DNA of 64,000 bases. Source: Actinomadura rifamycini DSM 43936. GTDB lineage: Bacteria > Actinomycetota > Actinomycetes > Streptosporangiales > Streptosporangiaceae. The notes under the pieces were generated by a model. That model worked only from the letters and a program-made list of their open reading frames with translations. It was not told the origin of the DNA and did no database searches. The position numbers and the translations under genes were made by a program. The stretch is taken from NCBI RefSeq assembly GCF_000425065.1, contig NZ_AULB01000034.1:23265-87264 (forward strand), written 5' to 3'. Of this stretch, positions 17,551 through 25,674 are shown one piece after another; the first letter of the stretch is position 1, and every line of letters starts with the position of its first letter.

Positions 17551-17952
17551 ATGAGCACCGAAATGAACGAAACCGCGGACATCAAGGCCATTCACGAAGT
17601 CGTGGCCACCGTTGAGCGCACCCAGCGGGCCAGGGACGTCGACGGCTTCCTGGAGCTGTTCCATCCCGAAGCCCTGTGGACGACCGCGCACGGCAGAGTC
17701 CTGATCGGCTTGGACGCGATCGCCGAGTTCACCCGCGCCGTCCTGCCGGGCGCCGTCTTCGAGGGGCCCGTCACGTACGAGCCCGTCCACGTGCAGTTCC
17801 TGCGCCCCGACGTGGCCGCCGTGAAGGTCCGGCAGGTCTACCGCGCGCCGGACGGCGACTCCGAGGGCGCGCCGCTGTACGTCATGACGAAGGACGAGGA
17901 CGGGCGCTGGCTGCTGCACGCGAACCAGAACACCGAGGTGAAGGACCACTGA
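17551..17952 (+). CDS. SgcJ/EcaC-type NTF2-like protein
   Basis: The 133-residue protein has the NTF2/SnoaL-like fold signature: an N-terminal helix with DIKAIHEVVATVERTQRARDVDGFLELFHPEALW, then alternating beta strands ending in GRWLLHANQNTEV. Family members are small ligand-binding or hydrolase-like proteins, usually of unassigned function. The ATG follows a -10 element by seven bases with no ribosome site, so translation is probably leaderless. Control by a MerR/SoxR-type activator suggests a role in a redox or toxic-compound response. Confidence 0.8.
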   Translation: MSTEMNETADIKAIHEVVATVERTQRARDVDGFLELFHPEALWTTAHGRVLIGLDAIAEFTRAVLPGAVFEGPVTYEPVHVQFLRPDVAAVKVRQVYRAPDGDSEGAPLYVMTKDEDGRWLLHANQNTEVKDH

Positions 17953-17957
17953 AGCGG

Positions 17958-17990
17958 CGGAGCCCCCGCCCGGTGGGGGCGGGGGCTCCG
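17958..17990. terminator. Bidirectional GC-rich terminator
   Basis: A 14-bp perfect stem (17958-17971 with 17977-17990) surrounds a five-base loop between two converging genes, the NTF2-like gene and the GntP permease gene. There is no T-tract, which is common for actinobacterial terminators. Confidence 0.8.
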
Positions 17991-18012
17991 GCGCGCGGCG
18001 CGGAACGCCGCG

Positions 18013-19467
18013 TCAGGTGACGGAGAGGACGAGGCTGAGCGCCGCCGCGATGGCGAACGCGGTGCCGCCCATGAACGTCTCCATCAGCGTCCAGCTCTTC
18101 AGCGTCGTCCGGATGTCGATGTCCATGTAGCGGTTGAACAGCCAGAACCCGGAGTCGTTGACGTGCGACAGGACGGTGCCGCCCGCGGCCACCGCGACCA
18201 CCACCAGCGCGATCTCCGGCTGCGACAGCCCCGCCTCCGCGATCAGCGGGGCGACGATCGGCGCGGTCGTCACGATCGCCACCGTCTTGGACCCGAGCGC
18301 GACCCGCAGCGCGGTCGCGATCAGGAACGCCAGCACGACCACCGGCAGCGACGTCTCGCCGAGCAGGTCGGCCAGCGCCTCCCCGGCGCCGGTGCTCTCC
18401 AGCACCGCGCCGAACACGCCGCCCGCGCCCGTCACCAGCAGCACCAGCGCCACCGGCCCGAGCGACGCGGACGCCGCCTTCTCCAGCCGGTCCATGCTGA
18501 ACCCGCCGCGCAGGCCGAGCAGCCAGAACGACAGCAGCGTCGCCACGGTCAGCGCGATGACCGGCGAGCCGATGAACCGGAGCGCCGACTGCACCCCGCC
18601 GTCCGGCAGCACCGTGTCGGCGAACGTGTTCATCATGATCATCAGCACCGGCAGCAGCATCACGGCGAGCGTCACCGCGAACGACGGCGCCCGCGCCGCC
18701 CCGCCGCCGTCCGCGCCGCCCTGGCCGGCGGTGCCGCCCGCGCGGCCGGACTGCTCCCGCGCCTCGGCGACGAGCTGCGCCGGGACGGGCGTTTCCAGCC
18801 GGTCGCCGACCCTGATGCCGAACAGGTACGCGCCGATGAACCAGGCGGGCAGGCCGCACACCAGGCCCATGATCGTCACCCAGCCGAGGCCGGCGCCGAG
18901 CAGGCCCGCGGCGGCGACGGGGCCGGGGTGCGGCGGCAGCACCGCGTGCATGATCGCCAGGCCGCCGACGGCCGGGAGCGCGATGCTGATCAGCGACCGG
19001 CCGGACCGCTGCGCCACCGCGTAGATCAGCGGCAGCAGGATGATGAAGCCGACGTCGAAGAAGACCGGCACACCGAAGATCAGCGCCGTCAGCCCGACGG
19101 CGAGCGGCGCGCGCTTCTCGCTGAACGCCGCCAGCAGCCGGCCCGACAGCACCTCGGCCGCGCCGGACTCCTGCATGACGCGGCCCAGCATGGCGCCCAG
19201 CGCGACGATGATCGCGATCTCGCCGAGCGTCTCGCCCATGCCGGCCTCGAGCACGGCGGGCAGGTCGGTGGGCCGGATGCCGGCCGCCAGGCCGACGCCG
19301 ACGCTGACCACGAGCAGCGCGAGGAAGGCGTGCAGCTTCGCCTTGATGACCAGTAGCAGCAGCAGGGCGATGCCGCCGGCGAGGAGGAGCAGCAGCGCCC
19401 ACGGCGGCAGCGTCCACGCCATGGCCGGCGGGTCGGCGGCCAACGCGGGCGCGGTGAGGACAGGCAA
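18013..19467 (-). CDS. GntP-family sugar-acid permease
   Basis: The protein is a 484-residue gluconate:H+ symporter-family permease with 12 or more membrane helices. It carries family blocks such as PVFFDVGFIILLPL, PPHPGPVAAAG and SHVNDSGFW. I chose a TTG start because an AGGAGG ribosome site lies exactly five bases upstream; an ATG at 19422 is the alternative. It is the last gene of the glucarate operon, so uptake of D-glucarate or a related hexarate is the likely role. The link to hexarate is inferred from the neighbours. The loop near residue 250 is Gly/Ala-rich and poorly conserved. Confidence 0.9.
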   Translation of the reverse strand: MPVLTAPALAADPPAMAWTLPPWALLLLLAGGIALLLLLVIKAKLHAFLALLVVSVGVGLAAGIRPTDLPAVLEAGMGETLGEIAIIVALGAMLGRVMQESGAAEVLSGRLLAAFSEKRAPLAVGLTALIFGVPVFFDVGFIILLPLIYAVAQRSGRSLISIALPAVGGLAIMHAVLPPHPGPVAAAGLLGAGLGWVTIMGLVCGLPAWFIGAYLFGIRVGDRLETPVPAQLVAEAREQSGRAGGTAGQGGADGGGAARAPSFAVTLAVMLLPVLMIMMNTFADTVLPDGGVQSALRFIGSPVIALTVATLLSFWLLGLRGGFSMDRLEKAASASLGPVALVLLVTGAGGVFGAVLESTGAGEALADLLGETSLPVVVLAFLIATALRVALGSKTVAIVTTAPIVAPLIAEAGLSQPEIALVVVAVAAGGTVLSHVNDSGFWLFNRYMDIDIRTTLKSWTLMETFMGGTAFAIAAALSLVLSVT

Positions 19468-19586
19468 CGTCGCCTCCTGGAGGGATGCGCGGAGCGCGGG
19501 GTGGGTGGGGTGGACGGGGCGGGAGCGCAGGGGGGAGCGAGGCGGGGCGAAAGCGGGGGGCGGAGGCGGGGGACGGAGAGGGAGGG

Positions 19587-20936
19587 TCAGCTCCGGTCGA
19601 GCGCGGGACGCTTGGGGTCGAACGTCCAGCCGGGCACGAGGTACCGCATCGCGGCGGCGTCGTCGCGGGCGCCGAGGCCCTCCCGCAGGTACAGCTCGTG
19701 CGCGGCCGCGACGCGCTCCTCGTCGAGCTCGACGCCGAGCCCCGGACCGGACGGCACCGGCAGCAGCCCGTCGGCGATGCGCAGCGGCTCGCGGGTGAGG
19801 CGCTGCCCGTCCTGCCAGATCCAGTGCGTGTCGATAGCGGTGATCTCGCCGGGTGCGGCGGCCGCGACGTGCGTGAACATCGCCAGCGAGACGTCGAAGT
19901 GGTTGTTGGAGTGCGACCCCCACGTCAGGCCCCAGTCGGCGCAGAACTGCGCGACGCGCACCGACCCGGCCATCGTCCAGAAGTGCGGGTCGGCCAGCGG
20001 GATGTCGACCGCGCCCGACCGCACCGCGTGGCCGAGCTGCCGCCAGTCGCAGGCGATCATGTTCGTGGCGGTGGGCAGCCCGGTCGCGCGGCGGAACTCC
20101 GCCATCGTCTCGCGGCCCGAGTACCCGGCCTCGGCGCCGCACGGGTCCTCGGCGTAGGCGAGGACGTCGCGCAGGCCGCGGCCGACGTCGACCGCCTCGG
20201 CCAGCCGCCACGCGCCGTTCGGGTCGAGGGTGATCCGGGCGCCGGGGAACCGCTCCGCCAGCGCCGTCACCGCCGCGGCCTCCTCCCGGGCGGGCAGGAC
20301 GCCGCCCTTGAGCTTGAAGTCGCGGAACCCGTAGCGCGCGTGCGCCGCCTCGGCGAGCCGCACCACCGCCTCCGGGGTCAGCGCCTCCTCGTGCCGGACG
20401 CGCGTCCAGGCGTCGGCGTCGCCGCCGGTCTCGTCGTCCGGGGAGCGGTAGGGGAGGTCGGTCCTCGTCCGGTCGCCGACGTAGAAGAGGTAGCCGAGCA
20501 CCGGCACCCGGTCGCGCTGGACGCCGTCGCCGAGCAGTTCGGCGACCGGGACGCCGAGGTGCTGGCCGAGCAGGTCGAGCATCGCCGCCTCGACGGCCGT
20601 CGCCGCGTGCACGGTGACGCGCTGGTCGAACGTCTGGACGCCGCGCCCGCCCGCGTCCCGGCTCGCGAACCGCGACCGGATCTCCCGCAGCACAGACCGG
20701 ACGCGGGCGACGGGCCGCCCGACGACGAGGTCCGCCGCGTCCTCCAGGGTGGCGCGGATCGGTTCGCCGCCGGGCACCTCGCCGACGCCGGTGCGTCCCT
20801 CGGAGTCGGTGAGGACCACCAGGTTGCGGGTGAAGAACGGTGCGTGGGCGCCGCTGAGGTTGAGCAGCATGGCGTCGTGCCCGGCCACCGGGACCACGCG
20901 CATGCCCGCCACCGCGGGCCGCTGTCCGGATGTCAT
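19587..20936 (-). CDS. gudD: Glucarate dehydratase
   Basis: The 449-residue enolase-superfamily enzyme carries the glucarate dehydratase residues. They are the lysine pair K208/K210 in FKLKGG, metal ligands D238 (TLDPNGAW), E263 (YAEDPCG) and N292 (TNMIACDW), and the general base H342 in SHSNNHFDVSLAMFTH. It dehydrates D-glucarate (and usually L-idarate) to 5-keto-4-deoxyglucarate. The gene starts 24 bp after the dioxovalerate dehydrogenase, and 119 bp separate it from the permease gene. Its product is the substrate of KdgD, two genes upstream. Length and motifs are normal. Confidence 0.94.
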   Translation of the reverse strand: MTSGQRPAVAGMRVVPVAGHDAMLLNLSGAHAPFFTRNLVVLTDSEGRTGVGEVPGGEPIRATLEDAADLVVGRPVARVRSVLREIRSRFASRDAGGRGVQTFDQRVTVHAATAVEAAMLDLLGQHLGVPVAELLGDGVQRDRVPVLGYLFYVGDRTRTDLPYRSPDDETGGDADAWTRVRHEEALTPEAVVRLAEAAHARYGFRDFKLKGGVLPAREEAAAVTALAERFPGARITLDPNGAWRLAEAVDVGRGLRDVLAYAEDPCGAEAGYSGRETMAEFRRATGLPTATNMIACDWRQLGHAVRSGAVDIPLADPHFWTMAGSVRVAQFCADWGLTWGSHSNNHFDVSLAMFTHVAAAAPGEITAIDTHWIWQDGQRLTREPLRIADGLLPVPSGPGLGVELDEERVAAAHELYLREGLGARDDAAAMRYLVPGWTFDPKRPALDRS

Positions 20937-20960
20937 GCCTGTCCTCCGATCGCGTGGTCG

Positions 20961-22541
20961 TCAGTGCCGGCCGGGACGGCCGTCGACGCGGCGCAGCAGC
21001 CCGTCCGGGTTGCCGTCCGCGACCGGGCCCGGCAGCAGGCCGACGGGCACGTCCTGGTAGGCCACCGGGCGCAGGAAGCGCTCGACGGCGAGGGTGCCGA
21101 CGGACGTGGTGCGCGCGTCCGACGTGGCCGGGTACGGCCCGCCGTGGACCATCGCGTGCCCGACCTCGACGCCGGTGGGCCAGCCGTTGAACAGCACCCG
21201 TCCCGCCGTCAGCTCCAGGACGTCCAGCAGGGCCGCGGCCTCGGCGCGGTCGCCGTCGGCCGCGTGGACGGTCGCGGTGAGCTGCCCCTCCATGGCCGCG
21301 GCGACCTCCCGCACCTGCGCCGCGTCCCGGCAGCGCACCACGACGGAGCAGGCGCCGAACACTTCCTCCCGCAGCGCGGGGTCGCCGATGAACGCGTCCG
21401 CGTCGGTGGCGGCGAGCGCGGGACGGCACGCCGCCGGGCGGTCGTGCTCGGCGCCTTGCGCGAGGATCTCGACGGCCGGGTGCGCGGCGAGCGCGGCGAC
21501 GCCGTCGCGGTAGGCGTCGGCGATGGCGGGGGTGAGCATCGTGGCGGGTTCGGCGCCGGCCACCGCGGCCGCCGCGGCGTCCGCGAACGCCCGCAGCCCC
21601 GGGCCGTCCACGGCGACGACGACGCCCGGGTTGGTGCAGAACTGCCCGGCGCCCAGCGTCAGCGACCCGACGAACCCGGCCGCGATGCCGGCGGCCCGCT
21701 CGGCGAGCGCCCCGGGCAGCGGGAACACCGGGTTCGTGCTGCTCATCTCCGCGTACACCGGGATGGGGCGGGGCCGCGCCTGCGCCGCCGCGACCAGCGC
21801 CAGCCCGCCGGACCGCGACCCGGTGAAGCCGACGGCCCGGATCCGCGGGTCGGTCACCAGCGCCGTCCCGAGGTCGGGCCCGTACCCGAACAGCAGCGAG
21901 AACGTGCCCGCGGGCAGGCCGCACGCGGCGACCGCGTCCGCGATCGCGCGCCCCACCAGCTCGGACGTCCCGGGGTGGGCGTCGTGCCCCTTCACCACGA
22001 CGGGGCAGCCCGCCGCCAGCGCCGACGCCGTGTCGCCGCCCGCGACGGAGAACGCCAGCGGGAAGTTGCTCGCGCCGAACACCGCCACCGGGCCCAGCGG
22101 GACCCACCGCTGCCGGATGTCGGGGCGCGGCGGCGTCCGGTCCGGCAGCGCCGGGTCGATCCGCGGGACCTCCAGGCCGCCGTCGCGCAGCAGCGCCGCG
22201 AACATCCGCAGCTGCCCGGTCGTCCGGCCGCGCTCGCCGGTCAGCCGCGCGACCGGCAGCCCCGACTCGGCGTGCGCCCGCTCGACCAGCGCGTCCCCGA
22301 GCGCGTCGATGCCGTCGGCGATCCGCTCCAGGAACTCGGCGCGCCGGGCGAGCGGCGTCCGCCGGTACGCGTCGAACGCCGCGGCGGCCGCCGCGCAGGC
22401 GCGCTCGACGTCGCCCGCGTCCCCGTAGCCGTACGCGGGTTCCAGCGCGGCGCCGGTGGCCGGGTCGACGGCGCGGATCCGCCGCCCGGAGCCGGCGACC
22501 GGCTCCCCAGCGATGATCATGCGTCCGGTGGGCTCTTTCAT
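20961..22541 (-). CDS. 2,5-dioxovalerate (alpha-ketoglutarate semialdehyde) dehydrogenase
   Basis: The 526-residue aldehyde dehydrogenase has N159 (GASNFPLAF), E265 (YAEMSSTNPVF) and the nucleophile C302 (GAGQFCTNPG). The FCTNPG context and the length are typical of the branch that oxidises 2,5-dioxopentanoate to 2-oxoglutarate with NAD(P)+. Its ATG overlaps the kdgD stop (ATGA), so it is coupled to the enzyme that makes its substrate. Together with gudD and kdgD it completes a three-step route into the TCA cycle. Confidence 0.92.
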   Translation of the reverse strand: MKEPTGRMIIAGEPVAGSGRRIRAVDPATGAALEPAYGYGDAGDVERACAAAAAAFDAYRRTPLARRAEFLERIADGIDALGDALVERAHAESGLPVARLTGERGRTTGQLRMFAALLRDGGLEVPRIDPALPDRTPPRPDIRQRWVPLGPVAVFGASNFPLAFSVAGGDTASALAAGCPVVVKGHDAHPGTSELVGRAIADAVAACGLPAGTFSLLFGYGPDLGTALVTDPRIRAVGFTGSRSGGLALVAAAQARPRPIPVYAEMSSTNPVFPLPGALAERAAGIAAGFVGSLTLGAGQFCTNPGVVVAVDGPGLRAFADAAAAAVAGAEPATMLTPAIADAYRDGVAALAAHPAVEILAQGAEHDRPAACRPALAATDADAFIGDPALREEVFGACSVVVRCRDAAQVREVAAAMEGQLTATVHAADGDRAEAAALLDVLELTAGRVLFNGWPTGVEVGHAMVHGGPYPATSDARTTSVGTLAVERFLRPVAYQDVPVGLLPGPVADGNPDGLLRRVDGRPGRH

Positions 22542-23467
22542 ACCGCGGCCTCCTCCGGGATCCGTGCGATCAGCGCGTCCAGCTCCGCCAGCTCGGTGCC
22601 GTCCAGGTCGGTCAGCGGGGCGCGGACGGGCCCGGCCGGGTGCCCCACCGCCCGCATGCCCGCCTTGACGATGCTCACCGCGTACCCGGCGCGGCGGTTG
22701 CGCAGGTCGCAGTACGGCAGGACGAACGCGTCCAGGTAGCGCCGGACGGCGGCGTGGTCGCGGGCGCGGACGGCGCGGTAGAACCGCAGCGCGAACTCGG
22801 GCACGAAGTTGTACATCGCCGACGAGTAGGTGGTCACGCCCATCTCGAGGTACGGCAGCGCGAACATCTCCGCGGTCGGCAGCCCGCCGATGTAGGTGAG
22901 CCGGTCGCCGAGGCGGGTGTGGATGCGCGTCATCATCTCGATGTCGCCGACGCCGTCCTTGAACCCGACCAGGTTCGGGCACGCGTCGGCGAGCCGCGCG
23001 ACCGTGGTGTCGGAGTACACCGCGTTGGCCCGGCTGTAGACGACCACGCCCAGCCGGGTCGCGTCGCACACCGCGCGGACGTGCGCGAACAGGCCGTCCT
23101 GCGACGCCTCGGTCAGGTACGGCGGCAGCAGCAGGAGCCCGGCGGCGCCCGCGCGTTCGGCGGCGCGCGCCAGCTCGATCGCGGCGGCGGTGCCGTAGCC
23201 CGCGGGGGCGATCACCGGGACGCCGTCCGGGGCCTCCTCGACGGCGGCGGTCACGACCGCCTCGACCTCGGCCGGGGTCAGCGAGAAGAACTCCCCGGTG
23301 CCGCCCGCCGCGAACAGGCCGGCCGCGTCGTACCGCCCGAGCCGGCCGATGTTCGCGCGGTACGCCGGCTCGTCGAAGCTCAGGTCGTCGCGGAAATGGG
23401 TGACCGGGAACGACAGCAGCCCGCCGGCCAGCCGTTCGGCGACCTCGGCGGGCGTGAACTGGGACAT
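22538..23467 (-). CDS. kdgD: 5-dehydro-4-deoxyglucarate dehydratase
   Basis: The 309-residue protein belongs to the DHDPS/NAL aldolase family. It has the GGTGE motif at 55-59, a tyrosine at 144 (VVVYSR) and the Schiff-base lysine K170 in LVGFKDG. In the KdgD branch the enzyme removes water and CO2 from 5-keto-4-deoxyglucarate to give 2,5-dioxopentanoate. The neighbours gudD and the dioxovalerate dehydrogenase fix this assignment. The start has an AAGGAAAG ribosome site and faces the divergent LysR gene. It is the first gene of the operon. Confidence 0.94.
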   Translation of the reverse strand: MSQFTPAEVAERLAGGLLSFPVTHFRDDLSFDEPAYRANIGRLGRYDAAGLFAAGGTGEFFSLTPAEVEAVVTAAVEEAPDGVPVIAPAGYGTAAAIELARAAERAGAAGLLLLPPYLTEASQDGLFAHVRAVCDATRLGVVVYSRANAVYSDTTVARLADACPNLVGFKDGVGDIEMMTRIHTRLGDRLTYIGGLPTAEMFALPYLEMGVTTYSSAMYNFVPEFALRFYRAVRARDHAAVRRYLDAFVLPYCDLRNRRAGYAVSIVKAGMRAVGHPAGPVRAPLTDLDGTELAELDALIARIPEEAAV

Positions 23468-23518
23468 TGAACTCTTTCCTTCGGGTCGGTGAACGCTTGC
23501 GGTGACGTTAGGCTCGGA

Positions 23519-23575
23519 CATCGATGCAAGTCCAACTCCGAAATAGCATTCACTGATACTCAAAAGGCATCGATG
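23519..23575. promoter_or_regulatory. Divergent kdgD/LysR control region with twin palindromes
   Basis: The 105-bp divergent promoter region holds two copies of the palindrome CATCGATG, at 23519-23526 and 23568-23575. The second copy overlaps the ATG of the LysR gene. The region between them is AT-rich for this window. LysR proteins usually bind two such sites, so autorepression and control of the glucarate operon are likely. Binding is inferred. Confidence 0.5.
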
Positions 23576-24445
23576 TTCACCATCAATCAGCTCGCCGGCT
23601 TCGTCGCCGTCGCCGAGGAGGGGCACTTCGGGCGCGCGGCGCGGCGGCTCAACATGACGCAGCCGCCGCTGAGCCGGCAGATCCAGCAGCTCGAGAAGGA
23701 ACTGCGGGTCCGGCTGATCGACCGCAGCAGCCGCACCGTGCGCCTCACCCCCGCCGGGCGCGCCTTCCTGCACGACGCGCGCCGCCTGCTGCACGACGCC
23801 GAGGACGCCGCCCAGTCCGTCCGCCGCGTGACCGAGGGGCGGTCGGGCGTGCTGCGGCTCGGCTTCACCGCGACGTCGGCGTACGGCGTGCTGGGCAACC
23901 TGCTCCGCGCGGCGGGCGAGCACCTCCCGCACATCGAGATCGTGCTGCGCGAGGCCGTCACCCGCGACCAGCTCGAACGCCTCGCCGGCGGCGACCTCGA
24001 CGTCGGCCTCGTCCGCCCGCCCGTGCCGCCCGGCCTGGAGGCGCGCCCGCTCGGCGCCGAGCCCCTGCTCGCCGCGCTGCCCGCCGACCACCCGCTGTGC
24101 GCCGAGGACGAGCTCGGCCTCGCCGACTTCCACGGCGAACGCGTGATCGGCTACGCGCCGTTCGAGGCGCGGTACTTCCACGACCTCGTCGTCAGCGTCT
24201 TCCGCGAGTCGGGCGTGCACCCCGCGTACGTCCAGCACGCCCACCAGGTCCACACGGTGCTCGCCCTCGTCGAGGTGGGCCTCGGCATCGCGCTCGTCCC
24301 CGCCACCGCGTCCCGCCTGCGCCTCCAGGGCGTCACGCTGCGCCCCGTCCGGCTGCCGAACCCCGAGCCCGTGGAACTGCACCTCACCTGGCGGGCCGCG
24401 AACGACAACCCGGTCCTGCGCGCCTTCCTCGACCTGCTCCCCTGA
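23573..24445 (+). CDS. LysR-family regulator of the glucarate operon
   Basis: The 290-residue protein has the LysR winged helix-turn-helix at residues 1-60, including FGRAARRLNMTQPPLSRQI, and a substrate-binding-like effector domain from about residue 90. It is transcribed divergently from kdgD, 105 bp away, the classical position for a LysR that senses a pathway intermediate. The effector is probably glucarate or a keto-deoxy derivative, which is inference. An AAAAGG ribosome site supports the ATG. The gene ends 72 bp before the secreted-protein gene. Confidence 0.92.
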   Translation: MFTINQLAGFVAVAEEGHFGRAARRLNMTQPPLSRQIQQLEKELRVRLIDRSSRTVRLTPAGRAFLHDARRLLHDAEDAAQSVRRVTEGRSGVLRLGFTATSAYGVLGNLLRAAGEHLPHIEIVLREAVTRDQLERLAGGDLDVGLVRPPVPPGLEARPLGAEPLLAALPADHPLCAEDELGLADFHGERVIGYAPFEARYFHDLVVSVFRESGVHPAYVQHAHQVHTVLALVEVGLGIALVPATASRLRLQGVTLRPVRLPNPEPVELHLTWRAANDNPVLRAFLDLLP

Positions 24446-24517
24446 CCCGCACCGTGCGGTGGGTCACACCGGCGTGGACGGTGTCACGGCCGGGGCGACG
24501 CGCGTGCTCTCAGGTGC

Positions 24518-25555
24518 ATGAGCGAAGCCATGCAGCAAAGGAAGCGGGGACGGCGCCCACGGGCGGCCCTGGCGGTGGCCGCCCTGGGAGCGACGGCGAG
24601 CTGGGGCGCTCCGGCCGTCCCCGCCGCCGCCGCGCCGCCGGACACGGGCGCGTACCTGGGGGTGTGGAACTACGACCAGCCGGACCGCCGCACCATGCGG
24701 AACATCGCGGAGATCTCCTGCCTCCCCGCGGAACCCGACTGCGACAGTTTCATCCCGGGCGTTCCCGCGGGCGAGCCCGTCCAGATCCCGCAGATCGGCC
24801 GGGTCGTCTTCCGGAAGGGCGCCGGGCCGGGGGAGGTCGTGGGCCGCACCGACCGGGGCTGCACCTGGTCGTTCGAGGTCCGGGGCCGCGCACTGGAGCT
24901 CGCCCCGCCGGGCCAGCGCTGCACCAACAAGGTGATCGACTCCGACTACACCCTGCTGAGCTGGTCGGTGCGGGTGTCCGGACGGCACGAACGGGAGACG
25001 ATCAAGGGGATCAGCCACCATGAGGAGGACTACGCCTTCACGCTGGCGAACGGGTCCCGCACCCGGGACGGGGCGGAGCCGTGGCCGAGGGCCGCGCGGC
25101 GCTTCGGCGGCCGGTGGACCTACGACCCGGCGGACCCGTCCCGCATGATCAACATGGTCGTCCACCGCGGGCCGGACGGTCCCCGCCGGTCGGAGCGGCG
25201 CGGCCAGGTCGACATGGTGGTGCTGCCCGACCGGACGATCGCCGCCCGGACCTCCGACGGATGCCGGTGGACGCTCGCGGCGAGCGGCAACACCGCCGAG
25301 CTCGCGCCGCCGGGGCAGACCTGCACGCGCGCCGGGGAGAGCGTCACCCTCGACTTCTGGCAGGTGGCGAGCGACGGGCGGCGGCAGGCGTCGATCATGA
25401 AGGGGTCCGTGCGGCGGGACGGCCGCACGTCCGCGTTCCTGCTCAACGTGGGGGCGCTGACCCGCCCCGCGGCGCGGTCGCGTGCGGGTGCTGATCCGGA
25501 CGGGGAGAATGTTCCGGCCGAGACGGGGCATAAGGAGGGCCTCCGGCGGCGTTAG
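24518..25555 (+). CDS. Secreted protein with internally duplicated domain
   Basis: The 345-residue protein begins with a basic n-region (RKRGRRPRA), a hydrophobic core and an AAA-type cleavage site near residue 40, so it is probably exported by Sec. The mature part consists of two related halves. Each has a GC-x-W cysteine block followed by an ELAPPGQ-x-CT motif (around residues 115-130 and 250-270), so each half probably holds one disulphide. I do not recognise the family, and no catalytic residues are evident. A role in the cell envelope or as an extracellular binding protein is possible but unsupported. Confidence 0.75.
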   Translation: MSEAMQQRKRGRRPRAALAVAALGATASWGAPAVPAAAAPPDTGAYLGVWNYDQPDRRTMRNIAEISCLPAEPDCDSFIPGVPAGEPVQIPQIGRVVFRKGAGPGEVVGRTDRGCTWSFEVRGRALELAPPGQRCTNKVIDSDYTLLSWSVRVSGRHERETIKGISHHEEDYAFTLANGSRTRDGAEPWPRAARRFGGRWTYDPADPSRMINMVVHRGPDGPRRSERRGQVDMVVLPDRTIAARTSDGCRWTLAASGNTAELAPPGQTCTRAGESVTLDFWQVASDGRRQASIMKGSVRRDGRTSAFLLNVGALTRPAARSRAGADPDGENVPAETGHKEGLRRR

Positions 25556-25674
25556 ACTGACCGAATCACTCTTCATCACTTTTTCGGCGCCCCAGCGCCA
25601 GGCTCGTCCTTGCAGCCCACGAAATCCACTGCGTGGTGCCTCCCGAGACGTGCCCCCCTCTCGGAAGGTATTGC
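25556..25674 (+). promoter_or_regulatory. Structured leader of the DEAD-box helicase gene
   Basis: Between the secreted-protein stop and the helicase start lie several short hairpins: GGCGC-CCCA-GCGCC, CCAC-TGC-GTGG, and CCGAGA pairing with TCTCGG just before the GGAAGG ribosome site. The last could mask the ribosome site region. Cold or autoregulatory control would fit an RNA helicase, but this is inference, and the transcription start is not located. Confidence 0.35.
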
